This document shows, piece by piece, positions 8,036 to 15,878 of a stretch of 64,000 nucleotides of DNA (within the stretch, counting starts at the first letter, position 1; the number at the start of each line of letters is the position of its first letter). The translations under genes were made by a program, and so were the position numbers. The notes beneath the pieces are model-generated. The model saw only the letters and a program-made list of their open reading frames with translations. It had not been told where the DNA came from and searched no databases. The stretch is from Thalassobaculum_A sp040219615 (GTDB lineage: Bacteria > Pseudomonadota > Alphaproteobacteria > Thalassobaculales > Thalassobaculaceae): contig NZ_JAVJSE010000014.1 of assembly GCF_040219615.1 (NCBI RefSeq), positions 190,489-254,488 of the forward strand. Reading direction: 5' to 3'.

Positions 8036-8808
8036 GCGACGCCTGGGCGGCGATCCGGGAGGCCATGGCGACGGCCCGGGCGGTCCGGCACGGTGCGGAG
8101 TCCCGTGCGGCCCTGGACGCGGCGCTGGCCGGTTTGCGCGACCGCGACGACCTGCCGCCGGCCGGCCCGGCGCTGCTGGACCTGGTCGAGCGTGCCGCCG
8201 CCGGCCCGGTGGTCGTCGCCCAGCTCGGCCAGACCCTGGACGGCCGGATCGCCACGGCTACCGGCCACTCGCACTATGTGAACGGGCCCGAGGCCCTGGA
8301 CCACCTGCACCGCCTGCGCGCGCTGGTGGACGCGGTGGCGGTCGGCGCCGGCACCGCGGTCGACGACGACCCGTCGCTGACCACCCGTCGGGTAGCAGGC
8401 CCGAACCCGGTGCGCGTGCTGCTCGATCCGAACGGCCGGGTGCCGGGCGACCGCCGGCTGTTCCGCGACGGCGCGGCGCCGACCCTGACCGTCGGCCCGG
8501 CGCGGGCCGGGGCCGGGAGCCTGGAGCTGCCGGGCGGCGACAGCTCGCCGGCGGCGATCCTGGCGGCGCTGGCGGCCCGTCGGCTCGACGTGGTGCTGGT
8601 GGAAGGCGGTGCCGGGACGGTCTCGCGCTTCCTGGAGGCCGGCCGCATCGACCGCCTGCACCTGCTGGTCGCGCCGACCCTGCTCGGCTCCGGCCGTCCC
8701 GGGATCGTGCTGCCGGAGGCGGCGACCATGGACGGCGCCCGCCGGTTCGAAGCCCGGCGCTATGCGCTGGGCGAAGACACCCTGTTCGACCTCACCCCGG
8801 CGGCCTGA
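8032..8808 (+). CDS. RibD C-terminal / dihydrofolate-reductase-like reductase
   Basis: NADPH-dependent reductase of the RibD_C family, 258 residues, starting with GTG overlapping the previous stop (GTGA). Family marks: VVVAQLGQTLDGRIATATG at about 60-78, AVAVGAGTAVDDDPSLTTR near 105, PVRVLLDPNGRVP, and VVLVEGGAGTVSRFLEAG at about 188. The N-terminal 55 residues are not a deaminase domain, so this is a stand-alone reductase, as in archaeal ArfC-type enzymes that reduce the ribosyl side chain of diaminopyrimidine phosphate. It faces the methyltransferase gene tail to tail with no gap. Confidence 0.86.
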   Translation: MSDAWAAIREAMATARAVRHGAESRAALDAALAGLRDRDDLPPAGPALLDLVERAAAGPVVVAQLGQTLDGRIATATGHSHYVNGPEALDHLHRLRALVDAVAVGAGTAVDDDPSLTTRRVAGPNPVRVLLDPNGRVPGDRRLFRDGAAPTLTVGPARAGAGSLELPGGDSSPAAILAALAARRLDVVLVEGGAGTVSRFLEAGRIDRLHLLVAPTLLGSGRPGIVLPEAATMDGARRFEARRYALGEDTLFDLTPAA

Positions 8809-9588
8809 TCAGTCCGGCAGCAGCAGCTGGTCGAGGTGGCCGACCGTCAGCCGGGCCGCCCGGCCGATCGACCGGTCGCGCCAGGCGGCGATCCCGCCTG
8901 CCTCGCCCGGCGACAGCTCGATTGCCGCCGCGGCCCAGCCTTCGACCAGCGCCGCCCGCATCGCGTCGTCGCCGGGCCCGATCGCCCAGTCGCTGGTCGC
9001 CTGGACCAGCCGGCCGCCACACAGGCGGGCCAGCGTCGGTCCGGCATCGGGGCCGAGGGCCGGCCCGAACCCCTTGTCGGAGCGCTGGTGCCGGTTGACC
9101 AGTTCCAGCACGCGGCTGTCGAGCGGATCGGCGGGCCACCAGGCGGTCCGGCCGTCATAGGTCAGGACCACCAGCAGGGCGGCGCCGATCGCCTCGACAC
9201 GCGCGACCAGCCGCTGCAGCCACTCGGCCGAGACCAGGTCGATCAGGGCGGAGGCGGTGACCAGGTCGGTGCCGTCGGGCAGGGCGGCCTCCAACTCGGC
9301 GGCGAGGTCGGCCCGGCGGACCGCGACCGCCGGGTCGTTGCGGGCGGCGGCGGCCAGCAGCGCGCCGTCGGCGTCGACCAGGGTCCAGGCCTGCGCCGCC
9401 GGCAGCCGTGGCGCGAGGTGCCGGCGGTTGTTGCCGGACCCGGCGCCCAGGTCGACCACCGCCAGCGGCCTGCCGGTCGCCAGCGTTCGGGTGGCGGCCC
9501 AGGTGGCCAGCCTGTCTTCGAGCGCGCGCGATCGGGCGGCGGCGTCGAAGCCGGCCCTGAGGATCAGCCAGGTCTCCGAGAAGCTCAC
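8809..9588 (-). CDS. class I SAM-dependent methyltransferase
   Basis: Methyltransferase of 259 residues with motif I VVDLGAGSGNNRRHLAPRLP at about 43-62, motif II WTLVDADGALL, and later TDLVTASALIDLVSAEWL, typical of a Rossmann-fold SAM enzyme. It starts with GTG overlapping the stop of the glycosyltransferase gene (GTGA) and is the last gene of the four-gene leftward operon ADH, PTPS-like, GT, MT. The substrate is unknown; context points to the small molecule built by the neighbouring pterin-type enzymes. Confidence 0.85.
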   Translation of the reverse strand: MSFSETWLILRAGFDAAARSRALEDRLATWAATRTLATGRPLAVVDLGAGSGNNRRHLAPRLPAAQAWTLVDADGALLAAAARNDPAVAVRRADLAAELEAALPDGTDLVTASALIDLVSAEWLQRLVARVEAIGAALLVVLTYDGRTAWWPADPLDSRVLELVNRHQRSDKGFGPALGPDAGPTLARLCGGRLVQATSDWAIGPGDDAMRAALVEGWAAAAIELSPGEAGGIAAWRDRSIGRAARLTVGHLDQLLLPD

Positions 9589-10643
9589 AGGCCCTCCGTC
9601 ACGGCGGCGGTGAAGTCGCGGGCGGTGTCCGACCAGCGCCGCAGGGTGGCGGCGGCCGCGACCGCCCCGGCGGCCAGCCGGCGGTACTCGGCCCGGTCGT
9701 CCAGCAGCCGGGCCAGGGCGGCGGCCAGGGCGTCGGCGTCGCCCGCCGGGACCAGCACGCCGGCGCCCTCGGGCACGGCCTCGGGGATCGCCCCGGCATC
9801 GGTGCCGATCACCGGCAGGCCCCAGCGCACCGCCTCGACATAGGCGATGCCCCAGCCCTCGTGCCGGCTCGGCAGCACGAACAGGTCGGCGGCGCGCCAG
9901 AACCGGTCGAGCTCGGCGTGCCGGACCGCGCCGTGCAGCGTGATCCGGTCGCCGAGGCCGAGCGCGGCGATGCGGGCCTCGACGGTCCGGGCGTAGGCCG
10001 GATGCCGGGCGTCGCCGACCAGGTCCAGGGTCCAGGCGCGATCGGACAGGCGGGACAATGCCTCGACCAGCAGGTCCTGGCCCTTGCGCGGGATCAGGGT
10101 GGCGACGGTCAGCAGCCGCAACGCCGCGCCCGGCGCCGGCGGGGCGCGGAACGACAGGTCGACCGGCCCGTCGACTCCCGGCGGCACGGCGACGACCCGA
10201 ACCGGATCGACGCCGAGTTCGGCGAGCCGCCGGGCGGTGGTCCGGCTGGTTGTGACGATGCGCCGGGCCAGCCGCAGGGCGTCGACCTCGTCGCGCAGCC
10301 AGCGCGTCCGGGTCGCCGCGTCCAGCCCGGTCTCGTCGCCGAGCGGATGGTGCACCAGGGCGACCGGGGTCAGCCGACCGGCATGCGGCCGGACCACCTC
10401 GACCAGCGGCGCATAGGCCAGGCCGTCGACCACCAGGACGGCGCCGTCCGGAACCCCGGCGAGTGCGGCGGCCGCCCGCGCCAGGGTATCGGGGTCGGTT
10501 TCCGGGAACGGGCCGTCGACCCGCAGCACGCCGCCGAGCCGCCCGGCCCCGGCCAGGCCGCGGACCGCGTGACGGTCGTAGACGAAGCCGCCGGTCGGCG
10601 TCTCCGGATCGCCCGGGACCAGGAAGAAGACCGGCGCCGCCAC
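9585..10643 (-). CDS. glycosyltransferase family 4 (GT-B fold)
   Basis: Retaining GT-B glycosyltransferase of 352 residues. The C-terminal nucleotide-sugar domain is clear: LLTVATLIPRKGQDLLVEAL, then LFVLPSRHEGWGIAYVEAVRWGLPVIGTDAGAIPEAV at about 255-290 with the conserved acidic residue of the EX7E-type motif. It starts with GTG and lies 8 bp after the PTPS-like gene. No membrane helices are seen, so the acceptor is probably soluble. In this cluster it may glycosylate a pterin-like compound, which is inference; cyanobacterial pterin glycosides show the chemistry exists. Confidence 0.87.
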   Translation of the reverse strand: MAAPVFFLVPGDPETPTGGFVYDRHAVRGLAGAGRLGGVLRVDGPFPETDPDTLARAAAALAGVPDGAVLVVDGLAYAPLVEVVRPHAGRLTPVALVHHPLGDETGLDAATRTRWLRDEVDALRLARRIVTTSRTTARRLAELGVDPVRVVAVPPGVDGPVDLSFRAPPAPGAALRLLTVATLIPRKGQDLLVEALSRLSDRAWTLDLVGDARHPAYARTVEARIAALGLGDRITLHGAVRHAELDRFWRAADLFVLPSRHEGWGIAYVEAVRWGLPVIGTDAGAIPEAVPEGAGVLVPAGDADALAAALARLLDDRAEYRRLAAGAVAAAATLRRWSDTARDFTAAVTEGL

Positions 10644-10651
10644 GCCTGCGC

Positions 10652-11050
10652 CTAGACCGGGCCGACGTAGCCGGCGGAGGCGACGTGGGACTCGTTCAGC
10701 ACCACCTCGATCTCGGCGAGTTCGCCGCCCGGGCGGCCCAGCAGGCCGGCGCGCGCACCGGCGGCCAGTTTGTCGAACACCGCCTTGGCCAGGAACTCGG
10801 TGGTGGTGTTGATGCCGGCGAACTCCGGCAGCTCGTCCAGGTTCTTGTAGGCCCAGGGGCCGAGGATGTCCTTGAGCGCCTGGTGGGCGGCGCCGATGTC
10901 GATCACCACCCCGTTCGGGTCCAGTTCGCGCGACCGGAAGGTCACGTCGACCACGTAGGTGGCGCCGTGCAGCCCCTGGGCCGGGCCGAACAGCTCGCCG
11001 CGGAACGAGTGGGCGATCATGACGTGGTCGCGGACGGTGACGCTGAACAT
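10652..11050 (-). CDS. 6-pyruvoyl-tetrahydropterin synthase-like protein (QueD superfamily, divergent active site)
   Basis: Protein of 132 residues with the T-fold PTPS/QueD pattern: an early HSF at about 14, LHGATYVVDVTF at about 28, NGVVIDIGAAHQALKDIL, then NTTTEFLA and late ESHVASAGY. Canonical members bind zinc with one early His and both His of HGH and use a Cys shortly before HGH. Here HGH reads HGA, and no Cys precedes it, so the third ligand and the usual Cys are missing. The start was placed at MFSVTVRDHV. It sits 7 bp after the dehydrogenase gene. Reaction unknown but probably on a pterin-like triphosphate. Confidence 0.82.
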   Translation of the reverse strand: MFSVTVRDHVMIAHSFRGELFGPAQGLHGATYVVDVTFRSRELDPNGVVIDIGAAHQALKDILGPWAYKNLDELPEFAGINTTTEFLAKAVFDKLAAGARAGLLGRPGGELAEIEVVLNESHVASAGYVGPV

Positions 11051-11057
11051 CGGTGGC

Positions 11058-12050
11058 CTATCCTTCGGCGGCGGGAAAGCGGACCCGATGACATAGGGCG
11101 GCGAGCCGGCCCTCGGCAAGCGCCGCCATGGTCTCGGGCAGGTCGGCGAACCGGCTCTCGCCGTCGACCAGCGCGTCGAGCGCCGGGTCGCACAGCAGTT
11201 CCAGGGCCTTGGCCATCCGCCGGGCATGGCTCCAGCGGCTGCGCTGGGCGGTCGCGACCGATCCCACCTGGCTGGACCGGATGGTCAGCCGCCGGGAATG
11301 GAAGGCCTCGCCGAGTGGCAGGGTGACCGGGGTCGAGCCGTACCAGCTCATCTCCAGGACCGTTGCCTCGAAACCCGCGATGCCGAGCGCCGTCACCAGC
11401 CCGTCCGGATGGCCGCTGGCGTGCAGGACCATGTCGAAGTCGGCACCGGCCGGCGGCGCCTCGGCGAAGGCGAGGCCGAGCGCCTCCGCCGGAACCCGCT
11501 TCGCCGGATCGAGGTCCAGGGCCAGCACCTCGGCGCCGGCAACCCGCGCGGCCAGTCGGGCGGCCAGCAGCCCGACCACCCCGAGCCCGATCACGCAGAC
11601 CCGGTCGCCGGGCCGGATGGCGGCGTCCCAGACCGCGTTCAGGGCGGTCTCCATGTTGGCGGCCATCACGGCGCGCCCGGGCGGCAGGGCATCGGGCAGG
11701 GTGGTGACGGCGGAGACCGGCACCACGTAGCGGTCCTGGTGCGGGTGCAGGCAGAATACCGCCCGCCCGGCCAGCCCGTCCGGGCCTTCCAGCACCCGTC
11801 CGACCGAGCAGTAGCCGTATTTCACCGGCCCCGGGAACTCGCCGGCCTGGAACGGGCAGCGCATGGCGTCGCGCTGGCTGTCCGGCACCCGGCCGGAAAA
11901 CACCAGGGTCTCGGTGCCGCGGCTGATGCCGGTGAACAGGGTCTCGACCAGCACCTCGCCGGCCCTGCGGGCGGGCAACTCCTCGCGGCGCAGCTCCGCC
12001 CGTCCAGGGCGGGCCAGCCAGAACGCGGTCGCGGTGTCGTCGGTCGCCAT
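11058..12050 (-). CDS. MDR-superfamily (zinc-type alcohol dehydrogenase-like) oxidoreductase
   Basis: Medium-chain dehydrogenase of 330 residues. The N-terminal GroES-like part has VLVETLFTGISRGTETLVFSG and the nucleotide site is CVIGLGVVGLLAARLAA at about 151-167. The usual catalytic zinc Cys (GICGTD-type) is replaced by GISRGTE, and no four-Cys structural zinc cluster is present, so it may work without zinc. First gene of a leftward operon with the PTPS-like, glycosyltransferase and methyltransferase genes at 7-8 bp gaps or overlaps, so it is probably an oxidoreductase of the same pathway. Confidence 0.86.
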   Translation of the reverse strand: MATDDTATAFWLARPGRAELRREELPARRAGEVLVETLFTGISRGTETLVFSGRVPDSQRDAMRCPFQAGEFPGPVKYGYCSVGRVLEGPDGLAGRAVFCLHPHQDRYVVPVSAVTTLPDALPPGRAVMAANMETALNAVWDAAIRPGDRVCVIGLGVVGLLAARLAARVAGAEVLALDLDPAKRVPAEALGLAFAEAPPAGADFDMVLHASGHPDGLVTALGIAGFEATVLEMSWYGSTPVTLPLGEAFHSRRLTIRSSQVGSVATAQRSRWSHARRMAKALELLCDPALDALVDGESRFADLPETMAALAEGRLAALCHRVRFPAAEG

Positions 12051-12146
12051 CGCGGCCTCCCTGGGGCGTCGATCTGCCCCTTGCCGGGACCTTCCGGAGA
12101 CGGCGGTCGCGGGCTAGGGTCGCGCCGCACCATAGCGGAGTTCGGC

Positions 12147-12746
<600 letters not shown>

Positions 12747-12749
12747 GCG

Positions 12750-13358
12750 TCACCGCCGAGTCGGCGGTCCCGGCCGTGCCCTCGGGGCGACGGCGTCCGG
12801 GGCGATCTGCTCGCGCCCGGACATCACCCGGGTGCCGTGATCGTAGAACCCGGCGATGGTGTTCAGCAGCTTGCCGCAGGTCGCGAGCTGGGCGTCGAAG
12901 TCGAGGATCTGCGCGCTCGGGTCGGTGAACAGCTCGCGCCGCAAGTTCACGAAGGCCGCGGTCCATTCCCGCGCCAGCCCGGTGACCTCGTAGCTGGTCT
13001 CGCGCGCCGAGGTCCGGCCGGCCTTGCGGATCAGTTCGGCGCGCAGCAGCTTCTTCAGGCTGTACTGGATGTTGGCGATATCGTCGCGGTTGGCGAAGCG
13101 GGCGATGTCGGCGACCGACAGCGGCCGGCTGGCCGCCAGGATCTGCTGCAGCACCACGTTGTCCTGGCCGGAGATCCCGCGCATCCGGCCCTCGCGGCCC
13201 AGCAGCGCGCCATAGAACCGGTAGAACGCCTCGGCCGCGCAGATCAGGCCCTGCTCGAACTGGGTGACCGCGAACTCCCGGGGGTTGCCGGCCAGGTGCC
13301 GGGCGACCTTGCCGCCGGGGTCCGGGGCCGTTCGGCCCTGCTTGTCGTCGTCGGTCAT
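12750..13358 (-). CDS. MarR-type winged-helix regulator
   Basis: Predicted DNA-binding regulator of 202 residues. A winged-helix region at about 60-125 includes QDNVVLQQILAASRPLSVADIARFANRDDIANIQYSLKKLLRAELI, the recognition helix and wing pattern of MarR proteins (PadR-like alternatives are possible). Start at MTDDDKQGR; the longer upstream frame is not family-like. It is divergent from the Fe-S protein gene at 13477, and the 118 bp gap holds an AT-rich palindrome that is a good candidate operator. This implies local control by a small aromatic or CoA-type ligand, which is inference. Confidence 0.78.
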   Translation of the reverse strand: MTDDDKQGRTAPDPGGKVARHLAGNPREFAVTQFEQGLICAAEAFYRFYGALLGREGRMRGISGQDNVVLQQILAASRPLSVADIARFANRDDIANIQYSLKKLLRAELIRKAGRTSARETSYEVTGLAREWTAAFVNLRRELFTDPSAQILDFDAQLATCGKLLNTIAGFYDHGTRVMSGREQIAPDAVAPRARPGPPTRR

Positions 13359-13442
13359 GGCGATCCGGCCCGCTCCGATGTGGCCTGCCCTTTGGCAAAG
13401 GTTCCGGGCATCCGCAACGATTGACACATTCGTGCGTGCCGG

Positions 13443-13461
13443 TAAATTACTCAGTAAATTA
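13443..13461. promoter_or_regulatory. candidate MarR operator palindrome
   Basis: The 19 bp TAAATTACTCAGTAAATTA is an inverted repeat around a central C with one mismatched pair, in an AT-rich island inside GC-rich DNA. It lies between the divergent MarR gene and the Fe-S gene, ending 15 bp before the latter's ATG. Size and position suit binding of a MarR dimer that would block both promoters. Confidence 0.65.
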
Positions 13462-13476
13462 TCAGGTTGGTCGCGC

Positions 13477-14601
13477 ATGAACCAGCAGGCCAGACCCTCC
13501 GGCCGCACGCGATGGAATGGTGCGGGTGCCGGGCCGTCGCCGTTCCGGGCAGGCGCCGCGATCACCGCCGAGACCGTCAAGGCGCGTGCGAAGGCGCTGG
13601 GCGCCGATCTGGTGGGCATCGCCTCGGCCCGGACCCTGAACGCCTTCCCACCGGACCCGCGCTGGCCGCAGACGCCCGATCGCATCTCGCCCTACGTCAA
13701 GAGCTGCATCGTCATCGTCCAGCACATCCCGGCCGGCGCGTTCCGCTGCAAGACCAACATCCCGGTCCAGTACATGGACATGCTGGTGCTGCGGAAGATG
13801 GACAAGGTGGCCTACCGGATCGCCGAGGAACTGGAGGCGGCCGGCCACCCGACCTTCGCGGTGCCGGCGCAGGAGACCGAGTGGTCGTACAAGCGGGCCA
13901 GCTACGGCCGGCTGTCGACCCGCCATCTCGGCGTCGAGGCCGGGCTCGGCACCCTCGGCCTCGAGGTCAACATCCTGACCCCGGAATACGGGCCGCGCCT
14001 GTACCTGACCGGTATCCTGACCGAACTGGAGCTGGAGCCCGACGCGCCGATGACCGAGCAGGTCTGCATCGGCGAGTCCTGCAGCCGCTGCCTGCATTCC
14101 TGCCCGGGCGACGCGGTCCTGCATTTCGGGATCGACAAGCGGGCCTGCGCCGAGCACGCCCAGGAGTTCGGCTTCGGCCAGATCATGAAGTTCCTGGGCC
14201 AGGTGTTCGACGCCCAGGAGGCCGGGGCGACGACCGACGAGCTGGCGGCAATGGCCCGGTCGCGCGACCTGTTCGGGTTCTGGCAGGGGCTGCTGCGGGT
14301 GGTCGGGTCGTTCGGCGACTGCCCGCGCTGCCTGGCGGTCTGCCCGGTCGGCGACGACTACCACGCGCATCTGGCCGAGCATCAGAAGGCGATCCCCGAG
14401 AAGACCCCGGAGAAGGTGACCCTGGCCAAGGCGTTCCAGCAGGCCCGGCGCCAGGGCGACCCGGTCGCCGGGCTGGACGACTGGAACGTCCGCTGGGTCG
14501 GGCCGGAAGGATACAAGGGTATCGTCGCCCGCCAGGTGCAGGCCTTCAAGCAGCGCCAGCGCGAGCGCGCCGCAGCGGCCGAGCGGGACGGCGATGACTG
14601 A
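13477..14601 (+). CDS. QueG/RdhA-like double [4Fe-4S] protein, copy 1
   Basis: Soluble iron-sulfur protein of 374 residues in the epoxyqueuosine reductase / reductive dehalogenase superfamily. N-terminal ARAKALGADLVGIASA and central VEAGLGTLGLEVNILTPEYGPR (about 153-172) match the family core that holds cobalamin in QueG and RdhA. Two Cys clusters follow: CIGESCSRCLHSCPGDAV near 195-212 and CPRCLAVCPVGDDY near 282. The C-terminal HEAT repeat of QueG is absent and there is no Tat signal, so it is neither QueG nor a respiratory dehalogenase. Start ATG 13477, 15 bp after the operator. Its role is probably reductive chemistry on an unknown substrate. Confidence 0.82.
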   Translation: MNQQARPSGRTRWNGAGAGPSPFRAGAAITAETVKARAKALGADLVGIASARTLNAFPPDPRWPQTPDRISPYVKSCIVIVQHIPAGAFRCKTNIPVQYMDMLVLRKMDKVAYRIAEELEAAGHPTFAVPAQETEWSYKRASYGRLSTRHLGVEAGLGTLGLEVNILTPEYGPRLYLTGILTELELEPDAPMTEQVCIGESCSRCLHSCPGDAVLHFGIDKRACAEHAQEFGFGQIMKFLGQVFDAQEAGATTDELAAMARSRDLFGFWQGLLRVVGSFGDCPRCLAVCPVGDDYHAHLAEHQKAIPEKTPEKVTLAKAFQQARRQGDPVAGLDDWNVRWVGPEGYKGIVARQVQAFKQRQRERAAAAERDGDD

Positions 14602-14661
14602 GTTCGACCTCGGCCGGATGACCCGGCGGTGCTTCGAGCGACCGGCGGCCTTCTCCCTCGC

Positions 14662-14792
14662 CGTCATTCCGGACCGGGTCGCCATCGGCGGCACGGGTCC
14701 GGAACCCAGCCGCCTCCAAAATGGTGGACGGTGCCTGTCGCACCGTGGGTTCCGGCTCGTCCGCGCCGACGCGCGGCGGTCCGGAATGACGG
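14662..14792. repeat. REP-like inverted repeat pair, locus 2
   Basis: Left unit GTCATTCCGG...GGAACCCA and right unit GTGGGTTCCGG...CCGGAATGAC face each other across GGTGGACGGTGCCTGTCGCACC, which itself contains complementary GGTGC/GCACC arms. It fills most of the gap between the two Fe-S paralogues and could lower read-through or stabilise upstream mRNA. Confidence 0.8.
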
Positions 14793-14870
14793 CAGAGGAG
14801 AAAGCCCGGCCGTGGTCGGCGCAAGCCGCGTCGCGCGGCCGTTCGGGACGTTGAACAGGGGAGTGTCGCG

Positions 14871-15878
14871 ATGGTCGGGATCTTCCGGCAGCCGGTGACC
14901 GCGGACGACATCAAGGCGCGGGCCCGCGAACTCGGCGCAGATCTCGTGGGGATCGCCGACGGCGAGGCGATGGACCGGCACCCGCCGGACCCGGCCGACC
15001 CGCGCCGGCCGAGCGACGTGACCGACCTGGACGCCGGCCGGGTGATCGTGCTGGCCAAGCGGCTGAGCAACGGGGTCGCGCGGATCCCGCACTGGGGCGA
15101 CCGCACCAAGTTCTACAACGACGAACTCGCGCTCTCGACCCTCGAGGAGGTCTCGCTCGAGCTGGTGTTCTGGCTCGAGGAGCTGGGTTATCCGGCGGTG
15201 ATCGTCCCGCCGACCCATGTCGACCCGTGGCGCTACGACGACGACCCGGCGCAGCACCAGTCGACCCTTCTGTCGCTGCCGCACGCCGCGGTCGAGGCCG
15301 GGCTCGGCACCCTCGGGCTGAACCGCCAGCTGCTGACCCCGGAATTCGGGCCGCGGGTGATCCTGACCGCCGTCATGTGCTCGGTCGACGTCGAGCCGGA
15401 CCGGCCGCGGGCCGATGCGCTGTGTCTCGGCCCGTCCTGCGGGCGCTGCCTGTCGGCCTGCCCGGCCGACGCGGTGCGGCACTGGGACCGCGACTGGGAG
15501 GCCTGCGACACCCACCGCTCGCCCTACGGCTTCGCCAAGCTGACCGAGCACATCGCGACGGTCATGGAGGCGCCGACCGCCCAGGCCAAGAAGGACCTGC
15601 TGCGCACCGAGACCTTCTTCAATCTGTGGCAGAGCATCCTGCGCGGCTCCGGCGTGATCACCGGCTGCCGGCGCTGCGCCGACGTCTGTCCGGTCGGCGA
15701 CGACTATGCCGGCATGCTGCGGGACGCGCTCGACGTCATCGCCGAGGACGACGAGGCCAAGCGCCTGCGGCTGGCCGACATGGTGCGGGCCGAGGCCGAC
15801 GGGGCACTGCCCGCCGGCTACGACGCCCAGCGCCGCTGGATCGGCGAGCTGAGCGCGGCCGGCGGGGTGGTCTCGTGA
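14871..15878 (+). CDS. QueG/RdhA-like double [4Fe-4S] protein, copy 2
   Basis: Paralogue of the preceding Fe-S gene, 335 residues. The same order is seen: KARARELGADLVGIADG, VEAGLGTLGLNRQLLTPEFGPR at about 140, then CLGPSCGRCLSACPADAVRHW and CRRCADVCPVGDDY near 265. The second cluster ends in the same CPVGDDY as copy 1, showing common origin. GGGGAG lies about 8 bp before the ATG. Its stop overlaps the GTG of the CoA ligase gene, tying it to CoA-thioester chemistry. A two-subunit reductase is one possibility, with each copy acting on a different step as the other. Confidence 0.83.
   Translation: MVGIFRQPVTADDIKARARELGADLVGIADGEAMDRHPPDPADPRRPSDVTDLDAGRVIVLAKRLSNGVARIPHWGDRTKFYNDELALSTLEEVSLELVFWLEELGYPAVIVPPTHVDPWRYDDDPAQHQSTLLSLPHAAVEAGLGTLGLNRQLLTPEFGPRVILTAVMCSVDVEPDRPRADALCLGPSCGRCLSACPADAVRHWDRDWEACDTHRSPYGFAKLTEHIATVMEAPTAQAKKDLLRTETFFNLWQSILRGSGVITGCRRCADVCPVGDDYAGMLRDALDVIAEDDEAKRLRLADMVRAEADGALPAGYDAQRRWIGELSAAGGVVS

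Noticed and set aside
5037..8255. Open minus-strand frame of over 1000 codons opposite opgH and the creatininase gene
   Set aside because: It is Arg/Pro/Gln-rich low-complexity sequence, antisense to well-supported genes, and typical of GC-rich DNA.
13477..14601. Assignment as true QueG or as reductive dehalogenase
   Set aside because: No HEAT domain, no Tat signal, no membrane anchor gene and no queuosine genes nearby.
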